DNA from: Solen grandis | Taxonomy: Eukaryota; Mollusca; Bivalvia; Adapedonta; Solenidae | NCBI GenBank assembly: GCA_021229015.1 | Contig: CM037777.1 | Coordinates: 68,796,840-68,860,839, forward strand | Reading direction: 5' to 3' | DNA: 64,000 nt | Notes under the pieces: generated by a model | What the model was told of the DNA's origin: nothing | Databases searched by the model: none | The model's input: the letters and a program-made list of their open reading frames with translations, nothing else | Part shown: positions 22,745 to 34,030 of the stretch, piece by piece | How positions within the stretch are numbered: the stretch's first letter is position 1 | Layout: the number at the start of each line of letters is the position of its first letter | Program-made: the position numbers and the translations under genes

Positions 22745-24859
22745 GGTCTATTCTCTGTATAGCAGATTATTCCTTAGTTCAAAAGCTTTTGAAATATACA
22801 AACCTTATTTTCTTACAGTGTAACTGTTGGTACTGTTCATTAACTCTGTAAATTTGAACATATTTGGATTTAAATAATAAGAAGGTGATATAAATTCTTT
22901 CCTGAAGTTTTCATACAATTTACATTCTAGCACAAAATGAAATTCATCCTCTAATGTGTTACAAGAGCTGCATTTACGTTCATCTAAAGGAGTAGCAATA
23001 GGTTTCTTCCATCTACCAGTTTCAATGTGTAGCCTGTGGGAGGATACTCTTAAACGTGTCAAGTTAATTCTGTTTTTGTTACATAGAACAATATTTAAAT
23101 ATGGTTGAAATTAGAAATTAACAATATTTCTATAAAACAATGCTCTACTTGAATTTTGTAAACGGCCGTTCCAGTCTTGAAGAAATTGGTCAAAAATTCT
23201 TTGTTTTGCCAAAGATAGAAAAATATTTTTGTTGCCTACTGATTGTGAAAACCATGTTTCACCAAAACCTAAGGCAAAAAGCAAGTTTCTTAGTAATGAA
23301 CACCAGTTTTTACAGTTAGGTTTATTCTCCAAGTCACGATAAAGAGCATTATAAACTATCTTAATATACTTTATAGAATAGGCCTCTAAGATCTTAGTCC
23401 AAAATTTAATAATGTTATATAACCATATGTTTTGTAAAGGTGTCCTACCTAGTTCACCATAAATGAAATCATTTTGTGTGCTTTTTTTAACTCCTAATAT
23501 TTGTTTACAAAATTGTAAATGTACTCTTTCTAATGAACCACCTGATTGAAAGCCCCAAGTTTCACTGCCATAATTTAAGATAGGGGAGACCAAAGTATCA
23601 AATAATTCTAATCTATGTTTAATGGTAATGTTTGTAAATTTATTTAAGTATTTATTGAGTTTAAAGATAGATTTCATTGATTGTCCAGCTAATGTATTTT
23701 GTGCTTCTTGAAAAGATCCACCTGAGGTGAAAACTAATCCGAGATAAACAAATTTTTTAACTATTTCCAATTCTGATCCCTCATATGTAAATGAGACATT
23801 ATTAGGTATTCTACCTCCTTTTCTAAAAATCATAATCTTTGTTTTGCTTGTATTAACAATTAATTTCCATTTGTTACAATATTCATACAAAGAGTCCAAA
23901 CCATTTTGAAGGTCTGTACTACTATTTGCAAAAATAACTATGTCATCAGCATATAAAATTAGGAATAATTTAAACATATATATATATCAATACCACATGT
24001 ACTGTTCTCCATAAACATACTTTCAATATCATTAACATACATTGAAAATAAAAATGGTGAGAGACACTCTCCTTGTCGAGCACCTAGATGACAATCAAAG
24101 CTATTACTTAATTCATTCATATATTTTACTTTGGATTTAACTCCACTATACATTGATTTTATTAAGTTTAACATTTTTCCTCTAATACCAAGTTTAATTA
24201 ATTTTAACCAAAGATTATCATGTGATACATAATCGAAAGCTTTACTAAAATCAATAAAAGCACAATATAAATGTTTATTATTATTAATCATATGATTTAT
24301 GATCCCATGTAAAGCAAAAATATTATCAGTGGTTCCAATTTTTGACCTAAAGCCAGCTTGTGCTTCAATATATACTTGATTAAGTTCAGCCCAATTGCAT
24401 AATCTATTATTTAAAACTCTAGTAAACAATTTTCCTAATGTACTAAGTAAAGTTATCCCCCTGTAGTTATTAACATCATTTAAACTTCCCTTTTTGTGTA
24501 ATGGTACAATATGTCCTTCAGACCAAGATTCTGGAAAATAACCTAGATCAAAAATCCTATTAAATAATGTATATAAACTAGGTAACAATATTTCTCTGCC
24601 ATGTATGAAATTCATTCAAATATTCATCTGGTCCTCCTGATTTATTTGTTTTCAATTGTTTAATTGCACTATTAATTTCTTCCTGTGTTATTGGTAGATT
24701 CAATTCTTCAAACATAATACTAAACTCATTTTTTTCAAATCTTTCATTAAAGTATAAAACATCTTCATCAGGAATAAAAAAATCATATATCACTATAAAT
24801 ATATAGTGAAATACGACTAACCTTTCGTGCCAGACCCCTTTAGTATTACCATGAATCAT
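22745..24859 (-). pseudogene. LINE retrotransposon reverse transcriptase, nearly complete but broken
   Basis: Reading down the minus strand, 24859-24578 gives LNLPITQEEINSAIKQL and NKSGGPDE. 24615-23959 gives LPSLYTLFNRIFDLGYFPESW, VPLHKKGS, NYRGITLLS, AQAGFR, FIDFSKAFD and RQGECLSPFLFSMYVNDIE. 23977-23111 gives YADDIVIFANS (catalytic Asp pair at about 23942-23947), IMIFRKGG, YLGLVFTSGGS and LNYGSETWGFQSGG. A stop separates this from the in-frame tail 23062-22805 with a CSSC...HFVLEC zinc-knuckle-like motif. After another stop the tail ends with SKAFELRNNLLYRE near 22745. The second frameshift coincides with a (TA)n run at 23976-23989. It copies RNA into genomic DNA by target-primed reverse transcription (family knowledge). 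No endonuclease or ORF1 is seen, so it is 5'-truncated. Clade is I/Jockey/CR1-like, not certain. Confidence 0.92.
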
Positions 24860-24981
24860 GAGCTGCTACAGCCAGACGAAAACACTTGCGTGGAGGAAAC
24901 CTAGACAGCCACTCCTTCGTTTGCTAGGCTGGGTTTCTTTACAAAGCGCATGCTTTTTTAAATACATGTGTTCAACGATTA

Positions 24982-25188
24982 ATGGGTAGTGTTTCCAACC
25001 TGATAAGAATGTATGATACCGAAATGAAATATCTAAGGTCCTTGCTTGGCATTCAAATGTTAAAGAATACCATCAAGTTTGTGAGGAGCAATGTCGAGAG
25101 CATGGTCGGTCCACTGGAACAGGTCACAGACACTGACAAGATGACAGAATGTAAAAGGGAAACCGATGGTTTGCCTAAATACAATTGA
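24982..25188 (+). other. Unassigned 68-codon open frame
   Basis: The frame reads MGSVSNLIRMYDTEMKYL and ends CKRETDGLPKYN. Codon use looks coding-like, but no family is recognised and there is no visible promoter or splice signal. It ends right where the GGTCACCT/TTAAG repeats at 25190-25320 begin, so it may be a remnant of a DNA transposon bounded by those repeats. Confidence 0.25.
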
Positions 25189-25189
25189 A

Positions 25190-25320
25190 CCTGTATAAGT
25201 GATCAACTGTATTAAGAGGTCCACCTGCATTAAGCGGTCAGTTTTACTATGTCCGAACTATGTTATGTTTGACCTTCATTTAGCGGCCACCTCTGTTAAG
25301 TGGTCACTTTCGCAAGTGTT
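25190..25320. repeat. Degenerate short repeats of TTAAG-GGTCA-CCT type
   Basis: Four or five imperfect units such as TGTATTAAGAGGTCCACCT, GCATTAAGCGGTCA and TGTTAAGTGGTCAC. The word order resembles the minisatellite at 30170-30965 (ATTAAGACCACCT) without being the same sequence. Confidence 0.6.
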
Positions 25321-27616
25321 CCCTTGACTGATCGCGTAAGACAGGCTTGACTGTATATCAGAAAAAATCTTATGAAGTAGTCGAATGAACGAATTATAGA
25401 TGATAGTTTCAAAGCCCTGGTAGTAGTTAATTAGAGGTATTATTATGAAACATAGAGCTAAACAATGGCTGGCTAACTTATACACGTTTCCGTTGTTACA
25501 GGTTAAATTTGTTTCTTCTCGTTTAAAGCTTGAATATCCTAAACAGCAATATATGTACATATATAAACCATTATTGAACAATGCTAAATTCAGCTTAAAT
25601 CGAACGCCTATACATAGCGACAAAACCTGCATGAATGACAAAAACGAGTATTGTTTACACTGTAATAACACGAAACTGATCACTGATTTTACAACGGTAC
25701 GCTGTTTGTCGAACGTAACTTTTTAAACTGATTCTTTCCCTCCCACTCTCTACATTTATCATGTATCTACATTTGCCGATATAAATGTCTTTTAGCGGAC
25801 ATAAAATGCATTCATTGTATGCAACTGAAAGCACTTAACATACTTTGTTAGGGTTATTGTATAGGATAAATAACAATAGAACAATCAAACTGTATACTTT
25901 TAGAATATATTTCCTTGTACTTTGAAACTGGGTTGTGTCATAAAATGTAATTACATTTTAATTCATCACTCTCTCATGCAAAAGAACTCTTGAATGTGAG
26001 TAGACACATGCGGGAAGATACTCTCGTCTGCTGTTGATGAAACAATAGGCCGGAAATGGGATTGGACCGGTATCATCTATTTCCCCCAGTCCGTCCTCTC
26101 TTTCACCCCAACAACCCTAGGGTACTCAGAGCACATTCTGAAAAACTTATACCCCCTTAAAGTGCAAAATTAATGTAATGTTATTTTTATATCTCCTAGT
26201 ACTTTCTTCTTTTTTTTTTCGATGCATTTTTTTTCTCAAAACTATTTTAAAGAATACATTATGCTGTTTATGCCACCTGCTGTAAGCATATGTGACACTT
26301 CTCCGTCACATAATGCATGTCACACTTTCTCCAAGGAACACTACTTGTTATAATTATTCACAGTTTGTAGAGGATTATACCGAATCCCTTGCAGGATTTG
26401 AAGTGCTAGGCCAGGCATGTCTTCCAATCCCTCCAGCACCATGCCGGATTATCGACGGCCGGCGGCGTTTGTTGCAGACAACCCGTCTACAACCTCATGT
26501 CTCTGTTGTGTGTCGTCTGTAGAACTTGCTCAGGGTATAGAATCTACTGACGATATGTCCTATATATACTTATTAATCACGCATTCATAAATGGGAGATG
26601 AAAATAGAATTATAGTTAATAATAATCTATCAAAGAAGAAGAAAAGAAGAAGTGGAGGTGAGTGTTTATGAATTATTTAAATAAAAAGAATAAAAATTAA
26701 ATAAATCAGACCGGTTTGTCCATTAAAATTACTTTTTTTTTTATTCAATTTATTCAAAAGAAAACTGGAATATCATTTTCGTATGTACATGTATGCATGT
26801 TCTGTGTCAACGTAAGTAGTATACCGTACGTTGTACGTGCATCAGGTACATGTATACTCTTGCTGACCCGTCATAGCCAATCATATACATTTTCTTTTAC
26901 TGGCCGAAAGAAATAACAGGACTTTTTACAATCGGCAAACCAAGCCGTGTCATTTATTAGAAAGGTGAAGTGCTAGAGATAAATCAAAGCGCTCAATGCG
27001 CTGAGAGTCGGCAGCCGGATTAACAGAAGAAAAAAAACTGTGATTCTTAAATATTGATACAATAGAGGCAAAAGCCACATGACGCAAAAACTCCACACAC
27101 TCTCCTGCAACTATAGTCGGTAGTAAGACAATCGAATTCGCACTCTGTTACAAAACGATCCGGAATTAGGGTCATGAAACGGACTGTATGAACTTCAGAA
27201 GTAGGTCATTCCCTCGGACCCGATTTATATACACTGTCTACTGTTACTTAAGTGTAGAACTTGACAAGGTACTTGATTGCTTTAGATACTTGACTGTGTG
27301 TTTCTATTTTAAAGTTAAGGAATGCTCTGGGAGTAACCTAACTCACTTTCATGCAAAATTACGCGTGAACTACTTGAGGTGAATTGCAGACAAGCTGCCG
27401 TCTAAAAATGTTCATAATTTAAGGCACTGGTTTATATTGTTAAAGAAATTGTTTTAAAAAAAGCCACGATATGGAATCAGTATGCATGTACATGTATAAT
27501 CAATTAAAGTCACTCTTTACCATTATTTCAGCAAAACTTGGCTTTGTCAAAGAAAGAAGCCACTGCCAGGGGCGTACCTGGTCCCAATTTGTAGGAACAT
27601 TTTAGAGGGTAATAGT

Positions 27617-27654
<38 letters not shown>

Positions 27655-28369
27655 AATCATAATGAAATATGATAAAAACCAGTTAATGCATTTGAATAAC
27701 ACTACCTCGGTATATGGACTGAGAGCTATTATCGGTACGTTTGGCATTATAAGCCCCCCTCACCCACCCAACTTAAAATGCCTATTCTTAAAAAAAGCCT
27801 GGTGACCTATTGTTTTTAAGCTTTTACCTTATAGATAAATACCTTAAAAGTATTCATTGAAAAAATAAGAAAAATCTAAATGTTTAAACATCAGAAATAA
27901 TAAAGTTTAAAACAAATGCTGTTTGTATGTACTATTTGTTTTAAAGTAAAGATGTATTTTAGCCATTTTAAGGGCAACATTATTAATCATAATATATGTA
28001 TCAATAGTTAACCCCAAATTCATTTTGTTCATTACATTTGATGTTTCACCAATATAATGACATACCATTTACTAAATAAATAATTGTAATTAATCGTTTT
28101 CTGGAATTCACTACAGTCAGTGTATATCCACTCCTTTTGTCTTTTGTATATTATGTCTTATCAATATCAGGTGCAAAAGCCAGCAAATTGTTAAGCGCAA
28201 TAGCATGTGACCATGTGTAATACATATGCATGAATAATGCGTTTAAAATGTTAGATTATCTGCACAACACTAGGAAAATAATTTTATGTTAATACCTGGC
28301 TTATTATCTGCATAAATTATTTTTGTAGCCACAAACATCCATAATATTATAATAAAATTATGCTGTACA
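25321..28369. other. Mostly unassigned; possible first exon and simple repeats
   Basis: A (CA)n tract is at 27618-27649. A candidate first coding exon at 26591-26657 is described under findings. CAGGGGCGTACCTGG at 27568 resembles a hAT-type terminus, but the other end is not convincing. The frames at 25276-25683 and 25445-25726 overlap on opposite strands and show no motif. Confidence 0.4.
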
Positions 28370-29624
28370 CAGTAAAATCTCGTTTTAAAACCATCTCGGA
28401 ATGTCAAAGTTGTGAAGATGTGAATGATGACTATGGATTGAGACTGTCTCTTATTTAGACAAAATATACTAAAGTGATAGAGTATCTATATAGTCAATAT
28501 TATGGTAACTAAATTAGAGGACATAATCTTCATAAAATAGAGGTCAAGGGCTTCTAATTTGGGTCTTGCGGGGGAGATGACTTGGACTCCAGCTTTGGAT
28601 TCTCAATGGAAAACTGTCGTGGATTTCCTGAGCCGTCTGGGAAACACGGCAATTATTAGGATTACGGTCTTAGAATCCTAACAGCCATCAATTCCACAAA
28701 ACACAATACACTGTACATGTATAAGCTTTTAAAAAGTCAAACAGTAGAAATCTTAGGAGCAAACTGACATGTAATGACATGTGACAGAACTTCTTTCATT
28801 ACCTCCCATTGATAACTTTGCTGCCATGAGTTATCTCCCCTTAAAACTTAAGAAAGTGACTTTCTCCATTTTTCATCGATAAAATAAAAGGATTTTTTCA
28901 TGGAATTTGAAACAAAAATCTCAAATTTTTCATATTCACAAAAAAATGTATATTTCCCATGGGCGAATGTTAAACACAAATTATCTCCCCCAAAATATAA
29001 GTTGAAAAAAAAAAGCTTTTGGTGAATATTTTCATTTTTGAATATCTTCAGAGTGTCAAAGTTTCATAGAAATATTACCATCCAGTGGCAAGATATGGAA
29101 TATGGCTATTAGGGCGCTAATACCTTAATAGACGGATTGCAGTCATACGTTGTTGGTAAAATTGAGAAATGTACTGTGGATAAATGTATCCCAGACTGGT
29201 TTAGTGGCATTAATAGAAATACTGTTATTGTGGTAAAGCCATTCATAAATTAAGGACACATTGTATTTTCAAATCGGACTTTTGTTTACTTTTGTTGTTC
29301 ATCCACATACCCATTTATTCACTCATCTGCCATACATTGACACACTCATTTGTCATCCACTCATCTGATATCCATTCATCTAATTACCCACTTCCATTCA
29401 TCCTTTCCAAACAATCCACTCACTTTGACAATCCTCCATTAAATCAAGTACACATTCCTCCATCATCATACGATAAATCTGTTTAGCTGTGTTCTAGTCT
29501 CTTGTAAATCAGTTTTAGATTGGCTATATGTATACTTTTAAGATTAGTATGTTTTATTATGAATATGATTTATGATATACATGTGAATGAGACTTAAATA
29601 CATTTATGGATGATAAACCGGTAA

Positions 29625-29880
29625 ATGTTTGTTTGTTTGTGTGTTGGGTATAACGTCCCACCGACAGTATTTCTATCATTTGGAGACGATGTCTACTTGA
29701 GACAGATATAGCGCTGCCACACTGCAGTATCACGCCGTAGACATGTAGAATGATACCACACCCAGTCACATTACCCTGACACCGAGCCAACCAGTCCTGC
29801 AATTACCTTTATATGCTGAGCGCCAAGCAAGGGAGCTATAACAGTGCCATTTTTTACGAATTTAGTATGTCGCGGCCGGC
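29625..29880 (+). mobile_element. SINE-like repeat, family B, second copy
   Basis: It shares GTGTGTTGGGT-TAACGT-CCACCGACAGTATT, GAGACAGATA, CAGTCACATTA, CTGACACCG, CCAACCAGTCCT and TATATGCTGAGCGCCA with 55385-55620 in the same order and spacing. It ends at TATGTCGCGGCCGGCCGAT. No protein is encoded. Confidence 0.75.
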
Positions 29881-30159
29881 CGATAAATGTACCGTGCATA
29901 TAATTTGATATACTAAGTTGATACTCATAAAGTAAAAAATATGATGGCAAAATTAGAAGATATAATCTTAATGAAATAGAGTTAAAGAGCTACTCTAAAA
30001 TCAAGCGAAAAACATGTACCATTTTTTTTTCGAATTTCAAACTCCGTTTCTTTCTGTTTCCTTAAACTATATAAATAAAGTATTTATAATTTTATCATAA
30101 AAACTTAATTTTTAAATATCCAAACAACGTTATATGATTAAATATTAAGGTATAAGCAA

Positions 30160-30965
30160 CATTAAGACCATCTCATATTAAACCACCCACTTTAAGACCA
30201 CCTCACTATTAGGACCCCAAAACCACCCACACAATTAAGACCATCTCACTATTAAGACCACCACACTATTAAGACCACCTCACTATTAGGACCACCTCAC
30301 TATTAAGACCACCTCACTATTAAGACCACCTCACTATTAGGACCACCTCACTATTAGGACCACCTCACTATTAGGACCACCTCACTATTAGGACCACCTC
30401 ATATAAAGACCACCTCATATCAAGACCACCACACTATTAAGACCATCACACTATTAAGACCACCACACTATTAAGACCACCTCACTATTAAGACCACCTC
30501 ATATTAAGACCACCTCATATTAAGACCACCTCATATTAAGACCACCTCATATTAAGACCACCTCATATTAAGACCACCTCATATAAAGACCACCTCATAT
30601 TAAGACCACCTCACTATTAAGACCACCTCACTATTAAGACCACCTCATATAAAGACCACCTCATATCAAGACCACCACACTATTAAGACCTTCTCACTAT
30701 TAAGACAACCTCATAGTAAGACCATCTCATATTAAGAACACCTCATATTAAGACCACCACACTATTAAGACCACCACACTATTAAGACAACCTCATAGTA
30801 AGACCATCTCATATTAAGACAACCTCATAGTAAGACCATCTCATATTAAGACCACCTCATATTAAGACCACCACACTATTAAGACCATATCACTATTAAG
30901 ACAACCTCATAGTAAGACCATCTCATATCAAGACCACCTCACTATTAAGACCACCTCATATAAAG
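30160..30965. repeat. 16-17 bp minisatellite (ATTAAGACCACCTCAT)
   Basis: About 45-50 units of AAGACCACCTCATATT (16 bp) and AAGACCACCTCACTATT (17 bp) alternate, with variants such as AAGACCATCTC and AGGACCACC. Both higher-order runs of one variant and mixed runs are present. The unit matches the inner part of the terminal repeat at 32137-32168 (ATTAAGACCACC). Confidence 0.95.
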
Positions 30966-31919
30966 CAGGGTGCCCATTCACGCAAAACTTTGCGTGAATC
31001 ACGCAAAAAAAAATATGTGCACGCAGATTTTTTAACATTGATGGGTACATGTACGCAGAATTTTTTGGCAAAAAAATAAGCTTATTAAACGAAAATATTG
31101 CTGATAAAACGGGTTTTCATTACAAATCTGCCAGATTTTGTCGATAAACTAACGCTTGACACTTTTTGGACGGCTCACGCATCACGGTAACTGAACCGAA
31201 AACGTACGCAAAACCCATACGATATGTCGTCTGAACGGCCCAAAAGAAAGGAATCTATCCTCGATTTTTTCAAATCGAAAGAAAGTAAGTTGAATTCAAC
31301 CAGACCAAAACAACAATCTAAATACCTACGTTACATCCAGGTTAATTCATCTTGTTAAAAACATTATGAATTGTAAAAAAGACGGTTTTCCGCGTCTATG
31401 TAAATGACATGGAATTCGGATATTGCTAATGTTCGGATACGGAATTTCTTAGTTGTTTTATGTTAACGTTCGACGTTGTTTGAATTATTACTAATGTATT
31501 TAAGTCAAATAAGCTGGATAGTAGCTTGAATGCAAAAATTTAACCAAAATTCTAAGTTAAAAGAGGGTCATAATTTTTATTATATTCCATCAATTGTTAT
31601 ATTCCTTTATAGTATGATACCCCTAAACATATTAAAGATGTTTCAAATCAATCCAATGCCTGGACTCTGAGATATTAGCATGAAAGCAACTTGCATGCCT
31701 AACTTTAATCAAAATTTCTAAGTTAAAAAGAAGCAATAATTTGTAACATATTCCATCAAGAGTTATCTACCATTGAAGTATGATACCCCTAAACATATTA
31801 AATGATACTTTAATTATTACAAAAACAACTTTTGTAACATCAATAGATCATACATATGTGAAATAAATAAAAGTTTATGTAAAGTATATTTTGTACCCTG
31901 ATTTTTTTGTCTGTACCCT
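30966..31919 (+). mobile_element. hAT-like element fragment inserted in the minisatellite
   Basis: The insertion interrupts the array. It begins CAGGGTGCCCATTCACGC, a hAT-type terminus, with subterminal CACGCAAAA/TTTGCGTG inverted motifs. It ends with TGTACCCTA, giving TAGGGTAC in reverse, so the ends share YAGGGTRC. A 61-bp first coding exon with splice donor lies at 31224-31284. No 8-bp target duplication can be shown because both sides are array units. An internally deleted copy is likely, since no transposase body follows. Confidence 0.55.
31224..31284 (+). pseudogene. First exon of a hAT-type transposase (orphaned)
   Basis: An ATG opens 20 codons reading MSSERPKRKESILDFFKS and ends on a strong donor, AAA|GTAAGT (31285-31290). 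Short basic N-termini with an -ILDFF- or -IxxFF- motif are common in animal hAT/ZBED-type transposases (family knowledge). The position, 258 bp inside a hAT-like terminus, agrees. No second exon is visible in the remaining 600 bp. Confidence 0.45.
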
Positions 31920-32130
31920 AACCACCTCATAGTAAGACCACCTCATATTAAGACAACTGCACTATTAAGACCATCTCACTATTAAGACAACCTCATAGTT
32001 AGACCATCATTCTTTTAAGACCACCTCACTATTAAGACCACCTCATATTAAGACCACATCATATTAAAACCATATCACTATTTTGACCACCTTGCTTTGA
32101 AGACCACCTCGATATTAAGACCCCTCTTAT
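31919..32130. repeat. Continuation of the ATTAAGACCACC minisatellite
   Basis: About a dozen more diverged units (AAGACCACCTCATATT, AAGACAACTGCACT, TTAAAACCATATCAC) follow the hAT-like insertion, and end against the right terminal repeat. Confidence 0.9.
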
Positions 32131-32180
32131 CTGGAATCGATGGTGGTCTTAATAGCGAGGTTTTACTGAATTTAAATATT

Positions 32181-32262
32181 CAGAGGTCAGTCTATTGCAG
32201 TGACTAGAAAATTAAAATTATATATTCATTTCATTTTCTAGTCACTTAATAAGTGACCTCTG
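32181..32262. repeat. 82-bp quasi-palindrome
   Basis: The outer arms CAGAGGTCA/TGACCTCTG and inner arms GTGACTAGAAAAT/ATTTTCTAGTCAC form a nested foldback centred near 32222. It lies 12 bp beyond the right end of the element at 28370-32168. It may be a small foldback element of its own. Confidence 0.7.
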
Positions 32263-33081
32263 CAAGTTTAACTAAACAATGTATTATATGGGAGTTTGAA
32301 GGTACAAAAATATTTTTCTTGTTTGAGGAATACAACTGTCTTTTTGTGTATTGCATTACGTTTGTAAATACGTATCACGTGTCTGTATTTAATCGAAAAT
32401 TATTCAAGGTTTATTTAATTCAGCACATACCAATACATGAAATATATATTAAAAAAAACATGATCAATGAACCAGGCTGTCAGCGTGTATTTGTATCGAT
32501 ACATATCGTAATTTGTGATAAGCGTATTGTCCTATAACTTTCTAGTTATTTATATAGTCGCAGTTTTATCATACTAAAGAATAATGAAAAGGTGCATGAC
32601 TAAACTTAAACATTTAAAGATAAAGAAATCTGGGACTGTTATAATACATCTTATAAATGAAGTGTTGCTGCCAGAAAAAGGTCATCACATTCTATTAAAA
32701 GTGTAAAATGCACATTTCTTTTTTTCTTTTTAAACTTCCGGCATTTGAAGATATCCCGAGCTTCTATTGTATCTTCTTACTACAATTGAAAATGCATGTT
32801 ATGCATGATTTGTAATGGTCATGTGGTATGAATCACGAGACCAGGATAGGGACAGTTTTTTCCTCCTTATTTCCCCACACCCTCACGGTCACGAGTGTAT
32901 TGTTTGCCTGATACGGGCATGCATGAATCTATATTTTGCCCTCTTCGGGATTCATACTTGTATCGTTCGCACAATGAGACCAAATGGCTGGGGGTCCCCA
33001 CTCCCACCCGACACACACCAAACAAAATATTTAGCGGAAGTTGAAAAAACAGCAACTGAAAAACTTATTTTATATTTCATC
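32263..33081. other. No gene recognised
   Basis: Frames at 32253-32537 (+) and 32815-33084 (+) lack any recognisable motif and are overlapped by minus-strand frames. No repeat family is recognised. Confidence 0.4.
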
Positions 33082-33120
33082 TAAATAAATAAATAAATAA
33101 ATAAATAAATATATATATAG

Positions 33121-33177
<57 letters not shown>

Positions 33178-33196
33178 GGGGGGGGGGGGAGAGAGT
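33082..33196. repeat. Compound microsatellite (AAAT)n(TA)n(GA)n(G)n
   Basis: Successive blocks of AAAT, TA, GA and G, each nearly pure. This is a slippage-prone tract just outside the transposon end at 33333. Confidence 0.97.
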
Positions 33197-33357
33197 CTAT
33201 TATAAAGGTTTTAAAAAAAATACATTGTTTACCAAAAGTGAGGATCGATGGTTAAGGAGCCCAAAAATATAAAAAAAAGATGTTGGATTTGAACATGAAG
33301 CCCCTAACGTAGCAGACGAACCTTGACCAAATGTACGAAAGACCGGTGGGGACTTCA

Positions 33358-33535
33358 TAACTTCAAACGTCACAGTTCAGACTTCTTACTTCAAACTTCA
33401 TAGATAAACGTTAAATATCTTTGAAGTATGAAGTACGAAGTGTGAAATTCAGACTTCACACTTCACACATATTTGCTATGAAGCGTGAAGTTTGAAGTGT
33501 GAAGTGTGAAATCTGAAACGTGAAGTTTGAATTAC
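33358..33535. repeat. Subterminal GAAGT-rich quasi-palindromic repeats of the DNA transposon
   Basis: Words ACTTCA/TGAAGT occur many times in both orientations (for example AGACTTCACACTTCACACAT and GTGAAGTTTGAAGTGTGAAG). Dense inverted subterminal words are typical transposase-binding regions in DNA transposons; that role here is inferred. Confidence 0.7.
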
Positions 33536-34030
33536 GTCATCGTTACGTCACACAGTTGTTTAAGGCAGGAGGCCGAAGACAAAAGCTGTCTGAAAGATTT
33601 ACATTCTTACATAAAAATGGACATTTTGGTACGTATAATTTGCAATAATTCGTTCGTGTTCGGAAGTATTTCATTACTAAACTTAGTTTTGTTTTTATTT
33701 TCCTAATTGATTTTAATGTAATTGTACCTTTCCAGTGAAAACATATGTTAAAATATTTATTTATCGTTTGAGAATGCATGGTTAAGTCGAATAGCATTAT
33801 ATTCTTCAAAACTATTTCTGGAAATCATTGAATTGAATTGCAATCCGTTGTCACGGAGTAAGGGTAACCTTAATTTGTGCTTTGAACAAAAAAAATGCAG
33901 GTCTTCCAGGATGGGTTTAATTTGGACTGATTTAACTTTGATTGTTACCAACGTTTTCATTATTTTCTAATAGTATGTAAACCATTACTTGTTCCATGAA
34001 TAATTTTCCTTTCAGGGTATCTTATTCTGC

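Larger units (their letters stand above)
28370..32168. mobile_element. Candidate DNA transposon bounded by ~30-bp imperfect TIRs
   Basis: The left end CAGTAAAATCTCGTTTTAAA continues ACCATCTCGG (28370-28400). The right end, read in reverse, is CAGTAAAACCTCGCTATTAA then GACCACCATCGA (32137-32168). They match over about 30 bp with a few substitutions and two 1-bp gaps. CAGT...CCTCG resembles pogo/Tigger-type Tc1-mariner ends (family knowledge). A TA target duplication is not visible (flanks are ACA and AAT), and no transposase frame survives. It is therefore at best a nonautonomous or gutted copy carrying a minisatellite, a SINE-B copy and a hAT-like fragment. Confidence 0.5.

Noticed and set aside
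27568..27770. hAT-type MITE starting CAGGGGCGTACC
   Set aside because: The proposed right end (AAGCCCCCCTCACCCACC) does not mirror the left end and no 8-bp duplication is seen.
30160..32130. CRISPR-like array
   Set aside because: Units of 16-17 bp are contiguous without unique spacers; it is a minisatellite in an animal genome.
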